Shown here: positions 26,737-35,558 of the stretch, one piece after another
Numbering within the stretch: position 1 is the stretch's first letter
Layout: every line of letters begins with the position of its first letter
From: AP-15 sp963814865
GTDB lineage: Bacteria > Pseudomonadota > Alphaproteobacteria > ATCC43930 > CGMCC-115725
DNA length: 64,000 nucleotides
Assembly: GCA_963814865.1 (NCBI GenBank)
Contig: CAWFEN010000004.1
Location: 124,001-188,000 of the forward strand
Reading direction: 5' to 3'
The notes under the pieces: model-generated
What the model was told of the DNA's origin: nothing
Seen by the model: only the letters and a program-made list of their open reading frames with translations
Database searches by the model: none
Made by a program: the position numbers and the translations under genes

Positions 26737-26984
26737 ATGGCGGTCTTCGCAAGGCTTTCGAGATCACGGCGCAGTGGGACGGCGAGGCCGGCGTGTGGTG
26801 GTGCTCGAATGACGAACTGCCGCTGACGACCGAGGCCCCGACCTTTGATCAGCTCGTCGCGCGCGTGCTCGAAATCGCGTCCGAGATCGCGGCCGAAAAC
26901 GGGCTCGCGGCGCCGGGCGACGAGATCGAGCTGCACGTTGTCGCCGAGCGCGTGCAAAGGGTCCCGGTGGTGGCCGCGGCGTGA
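26737..26984 (+). CDS. DUF1902/HicB-like antitoxin, frameshifted near the start
   Basis: A small HicB-like (DUF1902) protein: FEITAQWDGEAGVWWCSNDE, then TEAPTFDQLVARVLEIASEI and GDEIELHVVAE. The natural start is probably ATG 26737 (MAVFA), which lies in another phase from the body, so there is a one-base change between about 26745 and 26756. Without it the frame is open from far upstream with no good start. The gene ends in TGA 26982-26984 immediately before an ATG that opens a HicA-like toxin remnant, so the two form a toxin-antitoxin module in antitoxin-first order. In a live module the antitoxin would neutralise HicA and repress the operon. Confidence 0.6.
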
Positions 26985-27125
26985 ATGCCGGCGACTCGCG
27001 AGGCGAGTCATCAAATCTGGTACAGCCCGATCACCGAGCGCCGCTTTCCGGTGCCGGTCGGGATCGTCAGTCGGCACACCGCGAACGGTGTACTTAAACA
27101 GGCCGGCTTACCGAGGGCATTCTGA
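26985..27125 (+). pseudogene. HicA-like toxin lacking its N-terminal part
   Basis: A 46-codon frame starting with ATG directly after the antitoxin stop. Residues 7-46 read ASHQIWYSPITERRFPVPVG then IVSRHTANGVLKQAGLPRAF, a good match to the C-terminal two thirds of HicA/YcfA mRNA-cleaving toxins, including the catalytic His in the SHQ (usually GSHE) motif. The first 25 or so residues of the dsRNA-binding-like fold are missing after MPATRE, as if removed by an internal deletion. It is therefore probably inactive. Confidence 0.65.
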
Positions 27126-27210
27126 GGCGGCCGTAGCACCAAGCAAAGTGGGGCGCTGGTCCAACCCGCCACGTTGCGCCGTCTGCGGCTTATTCCACGA
27201 CCCTCGGCGG

Positions 27211-27594
27211 TCAGATCGGCCGGCCGCCGGCGTGCGAGGAGTTGATCGTGAACGCCCAGCCGTCGGGTCCGGCGAGATCGAACGAGTCGTGGATACGGCC
27301 GCGGCGGATCGGCGACGGCGACAACCCCTTCCCTGCATAGTCGCGGTGCGCGGCGTCGACATCGTCGACCATCAGGTCGAACGGCGCTCCGGTCCCGGCC
27401 GCGGGTCGCTGCTCGGATTGCCGGACGACGACATGCGTGCCGCCGCGCAACTCGAGCACCGCCAGCCCGTCCATCGTCACAATCGGGCGCAGGCCGACGG
27501 TTTCGAGCCAGCGCGCGGCGGCGCCGACATCGGTGACGGCGAGGCGCACATGGCCGACGGCAACCGGCGGCCTTTGATCGGTAGTCTCGGGCAC
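27211..27594 (-). CDS. VOC family protein
   Basis: A 127-residue glyoxalase-fold protein. The opening VAVGHVRLAVTDVGAAARWL and the second half APFDLMVDDVDAAHRDYAGK show the paired beta-alpha-beta modules, ending with GPDGWAFTINSSHAGG. I chose GTG 27594, which follows a GGAGG site 8 bases upstream; a longer frame to 27864 has no support. Metal ligands are only partly conserved. It has the same direction as the decayed material downstream but no clear operon partner. Confidence 0.75.
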   Translation of the reverse strand: MPETTDQRPPVAVGHVRLAVTDVGAAARWLETVGLRPIVTMDGLAVLELRGGTHVVVRQSEQRPAAGTGAPFDLMVDDVDAAHRDYAGKGLSPSPIRRGRIHDSFDLAGPDGWAFTINSSHAGGRPI

Positions 27595-27929
27595 GTCGAT
27601 CTCCTCCAGGTTGAGATCAAGGCCACTGCGAACCTTGACGTGATCGGAGCATACGATAAACCGCGCCCCCTGGCATGGCATTACCTGCAGGTGCCCGACA
27701 GCTGGGGTCTTGACCGGAACGAACAGAGAACCAATATCCAGCGATAACGCGTCCGATCCGCTTGCCGCTGCGAACCAACCCCGCCGATGCCGGAAATCGT
27801 TGCCGATCCGCCTGCTCCGCCCTGTTATTCCCCTGTTTTCGAAAGCGGGATCGGGGAATATCAACAGGTTGATCCTGATCTCTTTGTCGCGCGCCCGCGG
27901 GCGCGCTCCGCGAGCAGGTGCTGCAGCAA

Positions 27930-28110
27930 TGACCTACCAGACGGGGTCGAGCACGACGAGGATCTCGCGCTCGGTCGTCTTTGGTAATCGGCGCCGGGCG
28001 GCCGGAACTCGGCGCCTTTTACCGGCGCGTTCCTCGCCGATGGCGGTCCGGGCCTGCGCCTTCAGCTTCGCGGTCCCGAACCTGCTCCCAACCTCCGGGT
28101 TGGCCGGTCA
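27930..28110 (-). pseudogene. Fragment of a DUF385 nitroreductase gene
   Basis: This stretch closely matches part of the intact nitroreductase gene at 29591-30052: shared words include TCGAGCACGACGA, GATCTCGCGCTCGGT, TGGCGGTCCGGGCC and CGCCTTCAGCTTCGCGGT in the same order, with several small deletions. It corresponds to the C-terminal half only. This is the third partial copy in the 24-28 kb stretch. The rest of 27595-28181 shows no gene. Confidence 0.7.
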
Positions 28111-28148
28111 GCGAGCGCGGGACGGGTTGGCACACGCGGCCTCGAACG

Positions 28149-28179
28149 GTGGGTTTCGCGGGCGCTCCACCCACCCTAC
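28149..28179. repeat. GTAGGGTGGG-type hairpin repeat
   Basis: GGTGGGT at 28149-28155 pairs perfectly with ACCCACC at 28169-28175, followed by CTAC. On the minus strand this reads GTAGGGTGGGTGGAGCG, the start of a common dispersed intergenic element; compare 24644-24710. It lies just before the stop of the membrane protein gene and could help end its transcript. Confidence 0.45.
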
Positions 28180-28181
28180 GC

Positions 28182-29051
28182 TCACTCGTGACGTGGCTCC
28201 CGCAGCCTGGCTTGATCACCCGCGGCCCGGCTGCGCCGCCGCAGCTGGCGCAGCGACAATGCGTGCAGCAGGATCGAGCTGGGCACGGCAAAGGCCGGGA
28301 TCAGAACCGTCGGATAGGCGCCGGCAACCGTGTTGGGGATGCTCGGCACGATCAGCTGCAATGGGCCCGGGGTGATCGCGAGCCCGATTCCGACGGCGAT
28401 CGCGAAATCCGTGAGACCGAAAATATTCCAGGCGATCGCGGCCCGGCGTGCATCTCCGCTCCCGGCGATCAGGCTATAGGCGACCGGCAAGGCCATCAGC
28501 CCCGTCGCCACGTCGCCGATGCCGGCAGGCAGGCCGAACACCCCCGGTATCGCACCGCGCGCCCAGCCGACCAGGAACACACCGCCGAACACCCGGTAGA
28601 CCTGAAGCCCGACCAGCCAGCTGGCCGGCATCGCGTCGAGGAGCTGGCCGATACGCTTCGATGCCAGCAGGAGCGGCACGCCGACGATGACCGGCAGAAA
28701 TATCGCGAACGGCAAGCGGGGCGGGAAATGGCCGGGGCGGAACCCGCCGTCGATCGCCGCGCTCCAGATCACCGCCAGCCACAACACGTAGGGGATCGCC
28801 AGCGCCAGGAAAACGCCTACGCGCTGGCGCGGAGCCAGGTCGGTGCGCTCCAGCCCGAGCCACAGCCCGAGCGCCAGCGCGATGTGAATGCCGAGGCGCG
28901 TCGCCGTGCTCGGCACCCCGCTCGCCTGCAAGGCCGGAAAGGCGTAGTTCAGCACCAGCCACAATCCCGTCAGCGGCACCAGCCATAAGAGCGGCTGCCA
29001 CGGCGACGGACGGGCCGGCCGCACCGCGGGCTCATAGGTGGCAATGCTCAT
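28182..29051 (-). CDS. Multi-pass membrane protein of unknown function
   Basis: A 289-residue protein with about eight predicted hydrophobic segments, for example WQPLLWLVPLTGLWLVLNYA, LGIHIALALGLWLGLERTDL and VGVFLALAIPYVLWLAVIWS. No catalytic motif is visible. The gene is divergent from an HxlR-type regulator with a shared 120-bp control region that holds a clear palindrome, so it is probably the regulator's target. The C-terminal end RRRSRAAGDQARLREPRHE is basic and cytoplasmic. Export or membrane-stress roles are possible but not shown. Confidence 0.75.
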   Translation of the reverse strand: MSIATYEPAVRPARPSPWQPLLWLVPLTGLWLVLNYAFPALQASGVPSTATRLGIHIALALGLWLGLERTDLAPRQRVGVFLALAIPYVLWLAVIWSAAIDGGFRPGHFPPRLPFAIFLPVIVGVPLLLASKRIGQLLDAMPASWLVGLQVYRVFGGVFLVGWARGAIPGVFGLPAGIGDVATGLMALPVAYSLIAGSGDARRAAIAWNIFGLTDFAIAVGIGLAITPGPLQLIVPSIPNTVAGAYPTVLIPAFAVPSSILLHALSLRQLRRRSRAAGDQARLREPRHE

Positions 29052-29091
29052 CGGATCAGCCTCCTCAACGGTTGATCCTTATATCATAGTA

Positions 29092-29108
29092 ACTCCTTAC
29101 ATAGGAGT
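29092..29108. promoter_or_regulatory. Palindromic operator candidate for the HxlR regulator
   Basis: ACTCC and GGAGT are inverted around a 7-base TTACATA centre, in an AT-rich stretch between the divergent membrane protein and HxlR genes. The size and position suit a winged-helix dimer. No experiment supports it. Confidence 0.5.
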
Positions 29109-29172
29109 CTATACCGAATCGTACACATTGCTGTTACCGTGGCGGCTCGGTGCCGCATCAGGCAGGAAGGGA

Positions 29173-29508
29173 ATGCCGACGAATTACGATATGCGATGCC
29201 CGATCGCGCGGACGCTCGACATCGTCGGCGATAGCTGGACGATCCTGATACTGCGCGACCTCGTCGTCTCGGGGCCGCGCCGGTTCCAGGATTTCGAGCG
29301 CTCCCTTGCCGGGGTCAGCCCGAACACGCTGTCGGCCCGGCTGAAGCGCCTCGAGGAGTGCGGCATCGTCGAGCGCCGCTTCTATGAGCAGCACCCGCCG
29401 CGCGCCGAATATGTGCTGACCGAGAAAGGCGGCGAATTACGCCCGGTCCTGCGGGCTTTGCTGGATTGGGGCAACCGCCATACCTGCTGGGCCCCGCCTG
29501 CCGGCTGA
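29173..29508 (+). CDS. HxlR family transcriptional regulator
   Basis: A 111-residue winged-helix protein. The N-terminus MPTNYDMRCPIARTLDIVGD with its single conserved Cys, then WTILILRDLVVSGPRRFQDF, GVSPNTLSARLKRLEECGIV and the wing YEQHPPRAEYVLTEKGGELR, are all standard HxlR segments. Cys 9 is the residue that senses reactive aldehydes or disulfides in characterised members. ATG 29173 is chosen because GGAAGGG lies just upstream and the longer frame is unrelated. It faces the membrane protein gene across a palindromic site. Confidence 0.92.
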   Translation: MPTNYDMRCPIARTLDIVGDSWTILILRDLVVSGPRRFQDFERSLAGVSPNTLSARLKRLEECGIVERRFYEQHPPRAEYVLTEKGGELRPVLRALLDWGNRHTCWAPPAG

Positions 29509-29590
29509 ACCTCCGGGGCGGCCGTCCTTGTCGGCAGGCTTGTGTCAGCGCGACGCGGTGGCGTGCCCGCTCGAATTGCTGCCGGCGCTG

Positions 29591-30052
29591 TCAGGTTACG
29601 GGGTCGAGCACGACGACCGGGATCTCGCGCTCGGTCTTCTTCTGGTAATCGGCGTAGGGCGGCCAGAACTCCAGCGCCTTTTCCCACAGCCGCGCGCGCT
29701 CCTCGCCGGTGGCGGTCCGGGCCCGCGCCTTCAGCTTCGCGGTTCCGACCTGTACCTCGACCTCCGGGTTGGCGAGGAGGTTGCGGTACCAGCCGGGATG
29801 TTGCGGAGCGCCGCCTTTCGAGGCGACCACGATATAGCTGTCGCCGGTTTTCCCGTAATACAGCGGGAAAATGAACCTCTCCCCCGACTTCCGGCCGGTC
29901 GTCGTCAGCAACAGCGACGGCACGGTCACGTCCGGCCGGCCCGGCTGGGTCGGCTTATGCATGTGCCCGTCGGCGCCGCCGCTGGAGATGTAGCGGTTGG
30001 CATGCTCCACCATCCAACCCGGCAGGTTCGGGGCGAGCTTGGCTTCGGTCAT
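29591..30052 (-). CDS. Deazaflavin (F420)-dependent nitroreductase family protein
   Basis: A 153-residue split-barrel protein of the DUF385/Ddn family. LLLTTTGRKSGERFIFPLYY is the conserved cofactor-binding segment (about residues 48-67), followed by SYIVVASKGGAPQHPGWYRN and LLANPEVEVQVGT. Characterised members reduce quinones or nitro compounds with F420H2, although several proteobacterial ones may use another flavin. ATG 30052 begins the recognisable part. A damaged partial copy lies at 27930-28110. Confidence 0.87.
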   Translation of the reverse strand: MTEAKLAPNLPGWMVEHANRYISSGGADGHMHKPTQPGRPDVTVPSLLLTTTGRKSGERFIFPLYYGKTGDSYIVVASKGGAPQHPGWYRNLLANPEVEVQVGTAKLKARARTATGEERARLWEKALEFWPPYADYQKKTEREIPVVVLDPVT

Positions 30053-30320
30053 CCTTCGAACTCCCTCTGAGCGCATCGACCATAACATAAAGCCGCCGCA
30101 TGCTTGCCTATTTCGGGAGCCACGCAGTGGACAAGCGGCACGACGTTTTGGCTGCCGACGGATCGGCTGCGCCCGAATTTGATGGCGAATTTCGTTGCGG
30201 TGCGCCTCGCCGAGACGGAAACTCGCGGGTCAGGCGGCGGCTGGCGGGTTCTTAGCCGGATGAAGCCGAAAGCGAGCATCGCCACCGGCTGCGGCCGATT
30301 TTTCCGGGAGGACGACGGCA

Positions 30321-31196
30321 ATGGCACAAGTGGGCACGGGCGAATATACCTACGAGCTGATCCGCGATTTCTTCAAATTGCCCGCGGGAGAATTGTTCGG
30401 GCTGGTCAGCCGGGTGGCAGCCGATGCGCAGGACCGCGTCTACGTGTTCCAACGCAAGGATCCCCCGGTCGTGGTATTCGACCGCGACGGGAAATACCTC
30501 GGCGCCTGGGGCAGCGGCGCGGTCACCGACCCGCACGGTCTGAAGATCGTCGGCGACACCGTCTACACCACCGACCGCTCCGACTCGGTCGCGAAGTCGT
30601 TCACCTTGGACGGCAAGCCGCTCTTGGAGCTCGGCCAGCGCGGCGTGCATTCCGACACGGGCTGCGTCGGGTCCCCCTGGCTCGCGCTGCGCGCGGCGGG
30701 GCCGTTCAATCACCCGACCGAGATGATCGCTCACCCCAACGGCGACATTTACGTGACCGACGGCTACCGCAACGCCCGCGTGCACCGCTTTACCCGCGAT
30801 GGCCGGCTGGTCAAGTCATGGGGCGCGCCGGGTCATGGGGAGGGCCAGTTCCACCTGCCGCACAGCATCGCGTTCGACGATGACGGCAAGCTCTACATTG
30901 CCGACCGGTCGAACAAGCGTGTCCAGATATTCACCCCGGAGGGCGACTTCCTCGGCCAATGGACCGGCATGGGCGGCCCTAACGACATCACCCGCGGCAA
31001 GGACGGCAATTTCTACATTGCCGAGCAGGAAGACGAGGGCAAGCCCGCCTATGTCTGCGTACGCGATGGACGAGGGACGGTGCTCGCCCGGATGGAGAGC
31101 CGGCATGTCCACGGCGTGGGCGTCGATTCGCGCGGCGACATCTACGCCGGGCTGACCACGGAACGCGGGGTGGACAAATTCGTGCGGCACGGCTGA
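30321..31196 (+). CDS. NHL-repeat beta-propeller protein (amidating lyase-like)
   Basis: A 291-residue protein built of NHL repeats, for example DPHGLKIVGDTVYTTDRSDS, HPNGDIYVTDGYRNARVHRF and FDDDGKLYIADRSNKRVQIF, which make a six-bladed propeller. The overall layout resembles the lyase half of peptidyl-glycine alpha-amidating enzymes, but no signal peptide is visible and the substrate is not known. ATG 30321 follows GGAGGACGACGGCA. The stop is 30 bases from the convergent SDR gene. Confidence 0.82.
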   Translation: MAQVGTGEYTYELIRDFFKLPAGELFGLVSRVAADAQDRVYVFQRKDPPVVVFDRDGKYLGAWGSGAVTDPHGLKIVGDTVYTTDRSDSVAKSFTLDGKPLLELGQRGVHSDTGCVGSPWLALRAAGPFNHPTEMIAHPNGDIYVTDGYRNARVHRFTRDGRLVKSWGAPGHGEGQFHLPHSIAFDDDGKLYIADRSNKRVQIFTPEGDFLGQWTGMGGPNDITRGKDGNFYIAEQEDEGKPAYVCVRDGRGTVLARMESRHVHGVGVDSRGDIYAGLTTERGVDKFVRHG

Positions 31197-31226
31197 GCGC
31201 CAACGCAATACCGCACCAATCGGGGA

Positions 31227-32060
31227 TCAAAGCCCTAGGTCGGACAAGCCCGGATGATCGTCGGGCCGCCCGGCCTGGGGGCCAATGGTATTTACGGTCC
31301 GCTCCATCAATGAAAGTAGCGGCCGGAGTTCGATGACCATCGTCTGGCCGGTCATGGTTTCGGTGCGGCACATCGTGACCACCATGTCGGCGCAGTCGTC
31401 CTTGTCGGCAGGCTTTTTCAGCAGCGAGGTGGCGGCGGAGTGCTCGATCTGCTCGGCGCGGAGGTTGGAGGTCGCGCGCGTGCCCTCCAGCAACCCCGGC
31501 GCGACGCAGTTGACGAGCGTCTCGGGCGCCAAGGCCACCGCCATGCAGCGCGTCAGGTGAATGAGGCCCGCCTTCGACACCGCGTAGGCGATCGACGAGC
31601 CGGTCGGTCCGACCCCCGCCACCGATGCGATATTGACGATGCGGCCTCGGCCTTGCGCCTTCATGACCGGCGCCACCGCCTTGGTGAGGCGCATCGGCCC
31701 GGTCAGGTTGACGGCGATGATCTTGTCCCACACCTCGCTCGTCAGACCGTCGAGGTCGGCGAACGGGATCGCCTTGTTGTAGGCGGCGTCGTTGACGAGG
31801 ATGTCGAGACGGCCGAAGCGCCCGGTCACCTCGCCGACCAGCCGCTCCACCGCCGCGCCGTCGGTGATGTCGCAGGCGAAGGCCGCAGCGTTGACCTGGT
31901 GTCTCGATGTCAGCCCGCGGGCGACGCCCTCGGCCTGGTCGCGGCTCTGGGCATACATGACGGCGACATGCACGCCCTCCTTCGCCAGCGCGTGACAGAT
32001 GCGCTGCCCGAGCCCGCCATTGCCGCCCGTCACCAGCGCGACCGCGCCCCTGAGGTCCAT
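31227..32060 (-). CDS. Short-chain dehydrogenase/reductase (SDR)
   Basis: A 277-residue classical SDR, NAD(P)-dependent. The cofactor motif TGGNGGLGQRICHALAKEG is at residues 11-29, the structural NDAAYN (NNAG variant) near 90, and the catalytic Ser-Tyr-Lys set in VGPTGSSIAYAVSKAGLIHL around residues 148-167. The Arg-rich SQSRDQAEG stretch after strand 2 fits NADP preference. The C-terminal 25 residues after ELRPLLSLM are not typical of the fold. A decayed tail of a related gene is at 26430-26640. Confidence 0.88.
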   Translation of the reverse strand: MDLRGAVALVTGGNGGLGQRICHALAKEGVHVAVMYAQSRDQAEGVARGLTSRHQVNAAAFACDITDGAAVERLVGEVTGRFGRLDILVNDAAYNKAIPFADLDGLTSEVWDKIIAVNLTGPMRLTKAVAPVMKAQGRGRIVNIASVAGVGPTGSSIAYAVSKAGLIHLTRCMAVALAPETLVNCVAPGLLEGTRATSNLRAEQIEHSAATSLLKKPADKDDCADMVVTMCRTETMTGQTMVIELRPLLSLMERTVNTIGPQAGRPDDHPGLSDLGL

Positions 32061-32180
32061 GAGATCTCTCCCGTATGCGGGTGCGCGGTTGTCGCGCGGC
32101 GCCTACCGGTCTTCTTGGACAGTCTGTCGCCTAGCTTCCTGAGCAGGCAAGCCATTGCCCGGAGGGACAAGCAGAATGCC

Positions 32181-33882
32181 TCATGCCTCGGCTTTCGCGG
32201 TCTGCTGCGCTTCGGCCTGGCCGCGGATTGCGGAGAGGGTGGTGCGGGTAGTGATGATCTCGGGGTCGATGGCGAACTCGATGACGGCGGCGCGCTTGGC
32301 CGCCCGCGGCTTCTTCGAAGGCGGGGGCGAAGTCTTCGGTGCGCGCGACGCGGGCGGCAAAGCCGCCGTAGGCGCGGGCGAGGGCGACGAAATCGGGGTT
32401 CTTCAGCGCGGTGCCGACGACGCGGCCGGGGAAGCGGCGCTCCTGGTGCATGCGGATCGTGCCGTACATCGCGTTGTTGAAGAGGAGGATGATCGGGCCG
32501 ACGCCCTCGGCGAGCGAGGTCGCCAGCTCCTGCCCGGTCATCATGAAGCCGCCGTCGCCGCAACAGCCGACGACGAGCCGATCGGGATGGACGAGCTTGG
32601 CGGCGACCGCGGCGGGCACGCCGTAGCCCATAGCGCCACTGGTCGGCCCGAGCTGGCGTCCCGGCCGGCGGTATTGCAGGAAGCGGTTCGGCCAGCCGCT
32701 GAAATTGCCGGCGTCGCTGGTGACGATCGCGTCGTCGGGCAGGCGCTGGCGCAGCCAGCCCATGACCCGGCCGAGATCGAGCGTGCCGCCGGCGGTCGCG
32801 GGCGAGGGCAGGAGGCCGGCCTCGTATTCGGCGCGCACGGCCGCGCGCCAAGCCGACCAGCGCACCGAGGCCGGCGCCAATGCGGCGGCCGCGGCGGCGA
32901 ATTCGGGCATGCCCGACTGGAGCGCCAGGGTCGGGCGGAAGACGCGGCCCAATTCCTCGGCGGCGGGGTGGACGTGGATCAGGGTCTTGCCAGGGTCGGG
33001 GATGCCGAGCAGCGAATAGGATTGCGAGGTGATCTCGCCGATCCGGGCGCCGACCGCCAGCAGCAGGTCGGATTCCTTGATCCGCGCGACGAGGGCCGGG
33101 CTCGCCCCGGTGCCGAGATCGCCGACGAACGAGGGCGAGCGGTTGTCGACGATGTCCTGGCGGCGGAACGAGCAGGCGACCGGCAGGTCGTTCGCCGCGG
33201 CAAATCGGGTGATGTCGCGACAGGCGTCGTCGCTCCAGCCGCTGCCGCCGACCAGCATCACCGGCCGCTCGGCCGCGCCGAGGAGACGGGACATTTCGGC
33301 GAGGTCCGCGGCGCCGGGATGGGCGCGCACCGCGCGGTAGGGGCCCGCGACCGCTACGGCGCGTCGATCGCGCAGCATGTCCTCGGGGAGCGCCAGGACG
33401 ACCGGGCCCGGCCGCCCGGAGGTCGCGACCTGGAACGCCTGGTTGACGAGTTCGGGCACGCGCTCGGCCATGTCGATCTGCGCCACCCATTTGGCGAGCG
33501 GCGCGAACATCCGGCGGAAATCGACCTCTTGAAAAGCTTCGCGGTCGAGCTGCTGGCGCGCCACCTGGCCGACCAGCACCACCATCGGCGTCGAATCCTG
33601 AAAGGCGGTGTGGATGCCGATCGAGGCGTTGCAGGCGCCGGGGCCGCGGGTCACCAGCAGCACGCCCGGCTTGCCGGTGAGCTTGCCGTAGGCTTCGGCC
33701 ATAAAGGCGGCGCCGCCTTCCTGGCGGCAGGTGACGAGGCGGATCTCGGGAGCATCGAACAGCGCATCGAGGATTTCGAGATAGCTCTCCCCGGCGACGC
33801 TGAAGGCCATCTCGACGCGATGTGCGCGCAATGCCGCGACGACGAGCTGGCCGCCGCTGCGGGGAGCAAGGTTCGTCGCCAT
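32181..33882 (-). CDS. Thiamine-pyrophosphate enzyme (acetolactate synthase-like), one frameshift near the end
   Basis: A TPP-dependent enzyme of about 566 residues in the acetolactate synthase/benzoylformate decarboxylase superfamily. The N-terminal domain has the catalytic Glu in YLEILDALFDAPEIRLVTCR (about residue 50) and the GPGACN segment; the C-terminal PP domain has the TPP motif GDGGFMMTGQELATSLAEGV and LLFNNAMYGTIRMHQERRF. After about residue 527 the frame breaks at a GGG/CCC run at 32303-32305: with one base removed it continues KRAAVIEFAIDPEIITTRTT to a stop at 32181. The uncorrected frame would run on to 32131. The substrate is unknown; true ALS would usually have a small subunit nearby, which is absent. 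Confidence 0.82.
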
Positions 33883-34066
33883 CAGCCAGCCTCGGAACTA
33901 ATTTGCGCCAGCGCCATTTGAGACGATGCCGCGACGCGGCGAAAGGGGCTTGCGCGCGTCGGGATGGCGCGCCGCCGCGCGGCCTATAACCTGCAACCGC
34001 CGCCGCAGGGGACGCGCGGCCGCAGGATTGCTAAGCTGCCATCGGAGCGAATTCCGCCGGACGATC

Positions 34067-35434
34067 ATGGACGAGCAGCGCAGCGAGATCGACGCCCCGC
34101 GCGGGCGGATCGGAGACGATGGCGATATTGCTCGGCCGGGGAGCGAGGCGCCTGCCGCTCCGCTGACGGAACTGATGCCGGGTCCGGGACGGCGCTCGCG
34201 GCTGCGGCCTTTCCTATGGCTGCTGCTGGTTGCAGCGGTTGTCGGGGCGGCGGTGTGGTATCTGCCGCGGCTCGGCCATCAGCCGCGACCGGGTGGACGT
34301 ATCACCTCAACCGGACCGGTGCCGGTCGGGACGGCGACAGTGCAGAAAGGCGACATGCCGGTCACCTTGAGCGGGCTCGGCACGGTCACCCCGCTGGCGA
34401 CGGTCACGGTCAAGACCCAGATTAACGGCTACCTGATGACCGTCGGGTTCCAGGAGGGCCAGCACGTCAAGGCCGGGCAGTTCCTGGCCCAGATCGATCC
34501 GCGGCCCTATCAGGTGGCGCTCGAACAGGCCGAAGGCCAGCTCGCCAAGGACCAGGCGTCTTTGAAGGATGCCCAGCTCGATCTGAAGCGCTACACCACC
34601 CTGGTGGCGCAAAATTCGATCGCGACCCAGACGCGCGACACCCAGGCCGCCACGGTCGCGCAGGACCAAGCCACGATCCTATCCGACAAGGCGCAGATCG
34701 ATGCACAAAAGCTCAACCTGACCTATTGCCACATCATCTCGCCGGTGACCGGCCGGGTCGGGCTGCGCCAGGTCGATCCGGGCAATTACGTGCAGACCAG
34801 CGACGTCAACGGCATCGTCGTCGTCACCCAGCTGCAGCCGATTTCGGTGATCTTTACCCTGCCCGAGGACAATCTTCCCGAGGTCCTGAAACAGTGGCAT
34901 GCGGGGACTGCCCTGGCGGCCACTGCCTACGACCGCACCGGGACGGTCGAGCTCGCCACCGGAAAGTTGGAGACGATCGACAACGAGATCGATACAACGA
35001 CCGGGACCGTCAAGCTGCGCGCGATATTCGACAATCCCGACGAAATCCTGTTTCCGAACCAGTTCGTCAACGTCAAGCTTCTGGTCGAGACGCTGCAAGG
35101 CGTGGATGTTGTCCCGAGCTCGGCGATCCAGCGCGGCGCCCCCGGCACCTTTGTCTATCTGGTCAAGCCCGACCACACGGTGGGGGTGCAAAAGGTAAAG
35201 CTCGGCCCGAGCGACGGCCAGCGCGTGGTGATCCTTGCCGGGCTGCAGCCGGGCGAAAGCGTCGTCGACGACGGCGCCGACCGGCTGAAGGACGGCGCCA
35301 AGGTCGCGCTCGCCTCGGCGAATGGCGGCGCGGCCAAGGCCGGCGCGGGCACCCCCGATGCGTCGCAGGCTGGGCAGCAGAAGGGGAAGCAGGGCCGCGC
35401 GCACCACCGGAGCGGCCAGCCGAGCGGCCAATGA
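34067..35434 (+). CDS. mdtA: RND efflux periplasmic adaptor (MdtA-like)
   Basis: A 455-residue membrane-fusion protein. One membrane anchor (LRPFLWLLLVAAVVGAAVWY, about residues 46-65) is followed by the barrel and lipoyl segment (ALEQAEGQLAKDQASLKDAQ) and the beta-barrel domain with FDNPDEILFPNQFVNVKLLV. The C-terminal tail is Lys/Gly/Gln-rich. It would link the two inner-membrane pump subunits encoded next to the outer-membrane channel encoded at the end of the operon, as in MdtABC systems. ATG 34067 is the first start that gives a proper N-terminus. Confidence 0.88.
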   Translation: MDEQRSEIDAPRGRIGDDGDIARPGSEAPAAPLTELMPGPGRRSRLRPFLWLLLVAAVVGAAVWYLPRLGHQPRPGGRITSTGPVPVGTATVQKGDMPVTLSGLGTVTPLATVTVKTQINGYLMTVGFQEGQHVKAGQFLAQIDPRPYQVALEQAEGQLAKDQASLKDAQLDLKRYTTLVAQNSIATQTRDTQAATVAQDQATILSDKAQIDAQKLNLTYCHIISPVTGRVGLRQVDPGNYVQTSDVNGIVVVTQLQPISVIFTLPEDNLPEVLKQWHAGTALAATAYDRTGTVELATGKLETIDNEIDTTTGTVKLRAIFDNPDEILFPNQFVNVKLLVETLQGVDVVPSSAIQRGAPGTFVYLVKPDHTVGVQKVKLGPSDGQRVVILAGLQPGESVVDDGADRLKDGAKVALASANGGAAKAGAGTPDASQAGQQKGKQGRAHHRSGQPSGQ

Positions 35435-35558
35435 ACCGCTCCGCGGCCTCGACCTTCGCAACCCTTTGGGCCGGGTCCACCCGGTCCCGCGTTGCGGGAG
35501 AAGCCGCAGGGTGCGGCAGGGCGGGTGAGGGGGCTCCCGTCGGCGAGCCGGAGGTACG

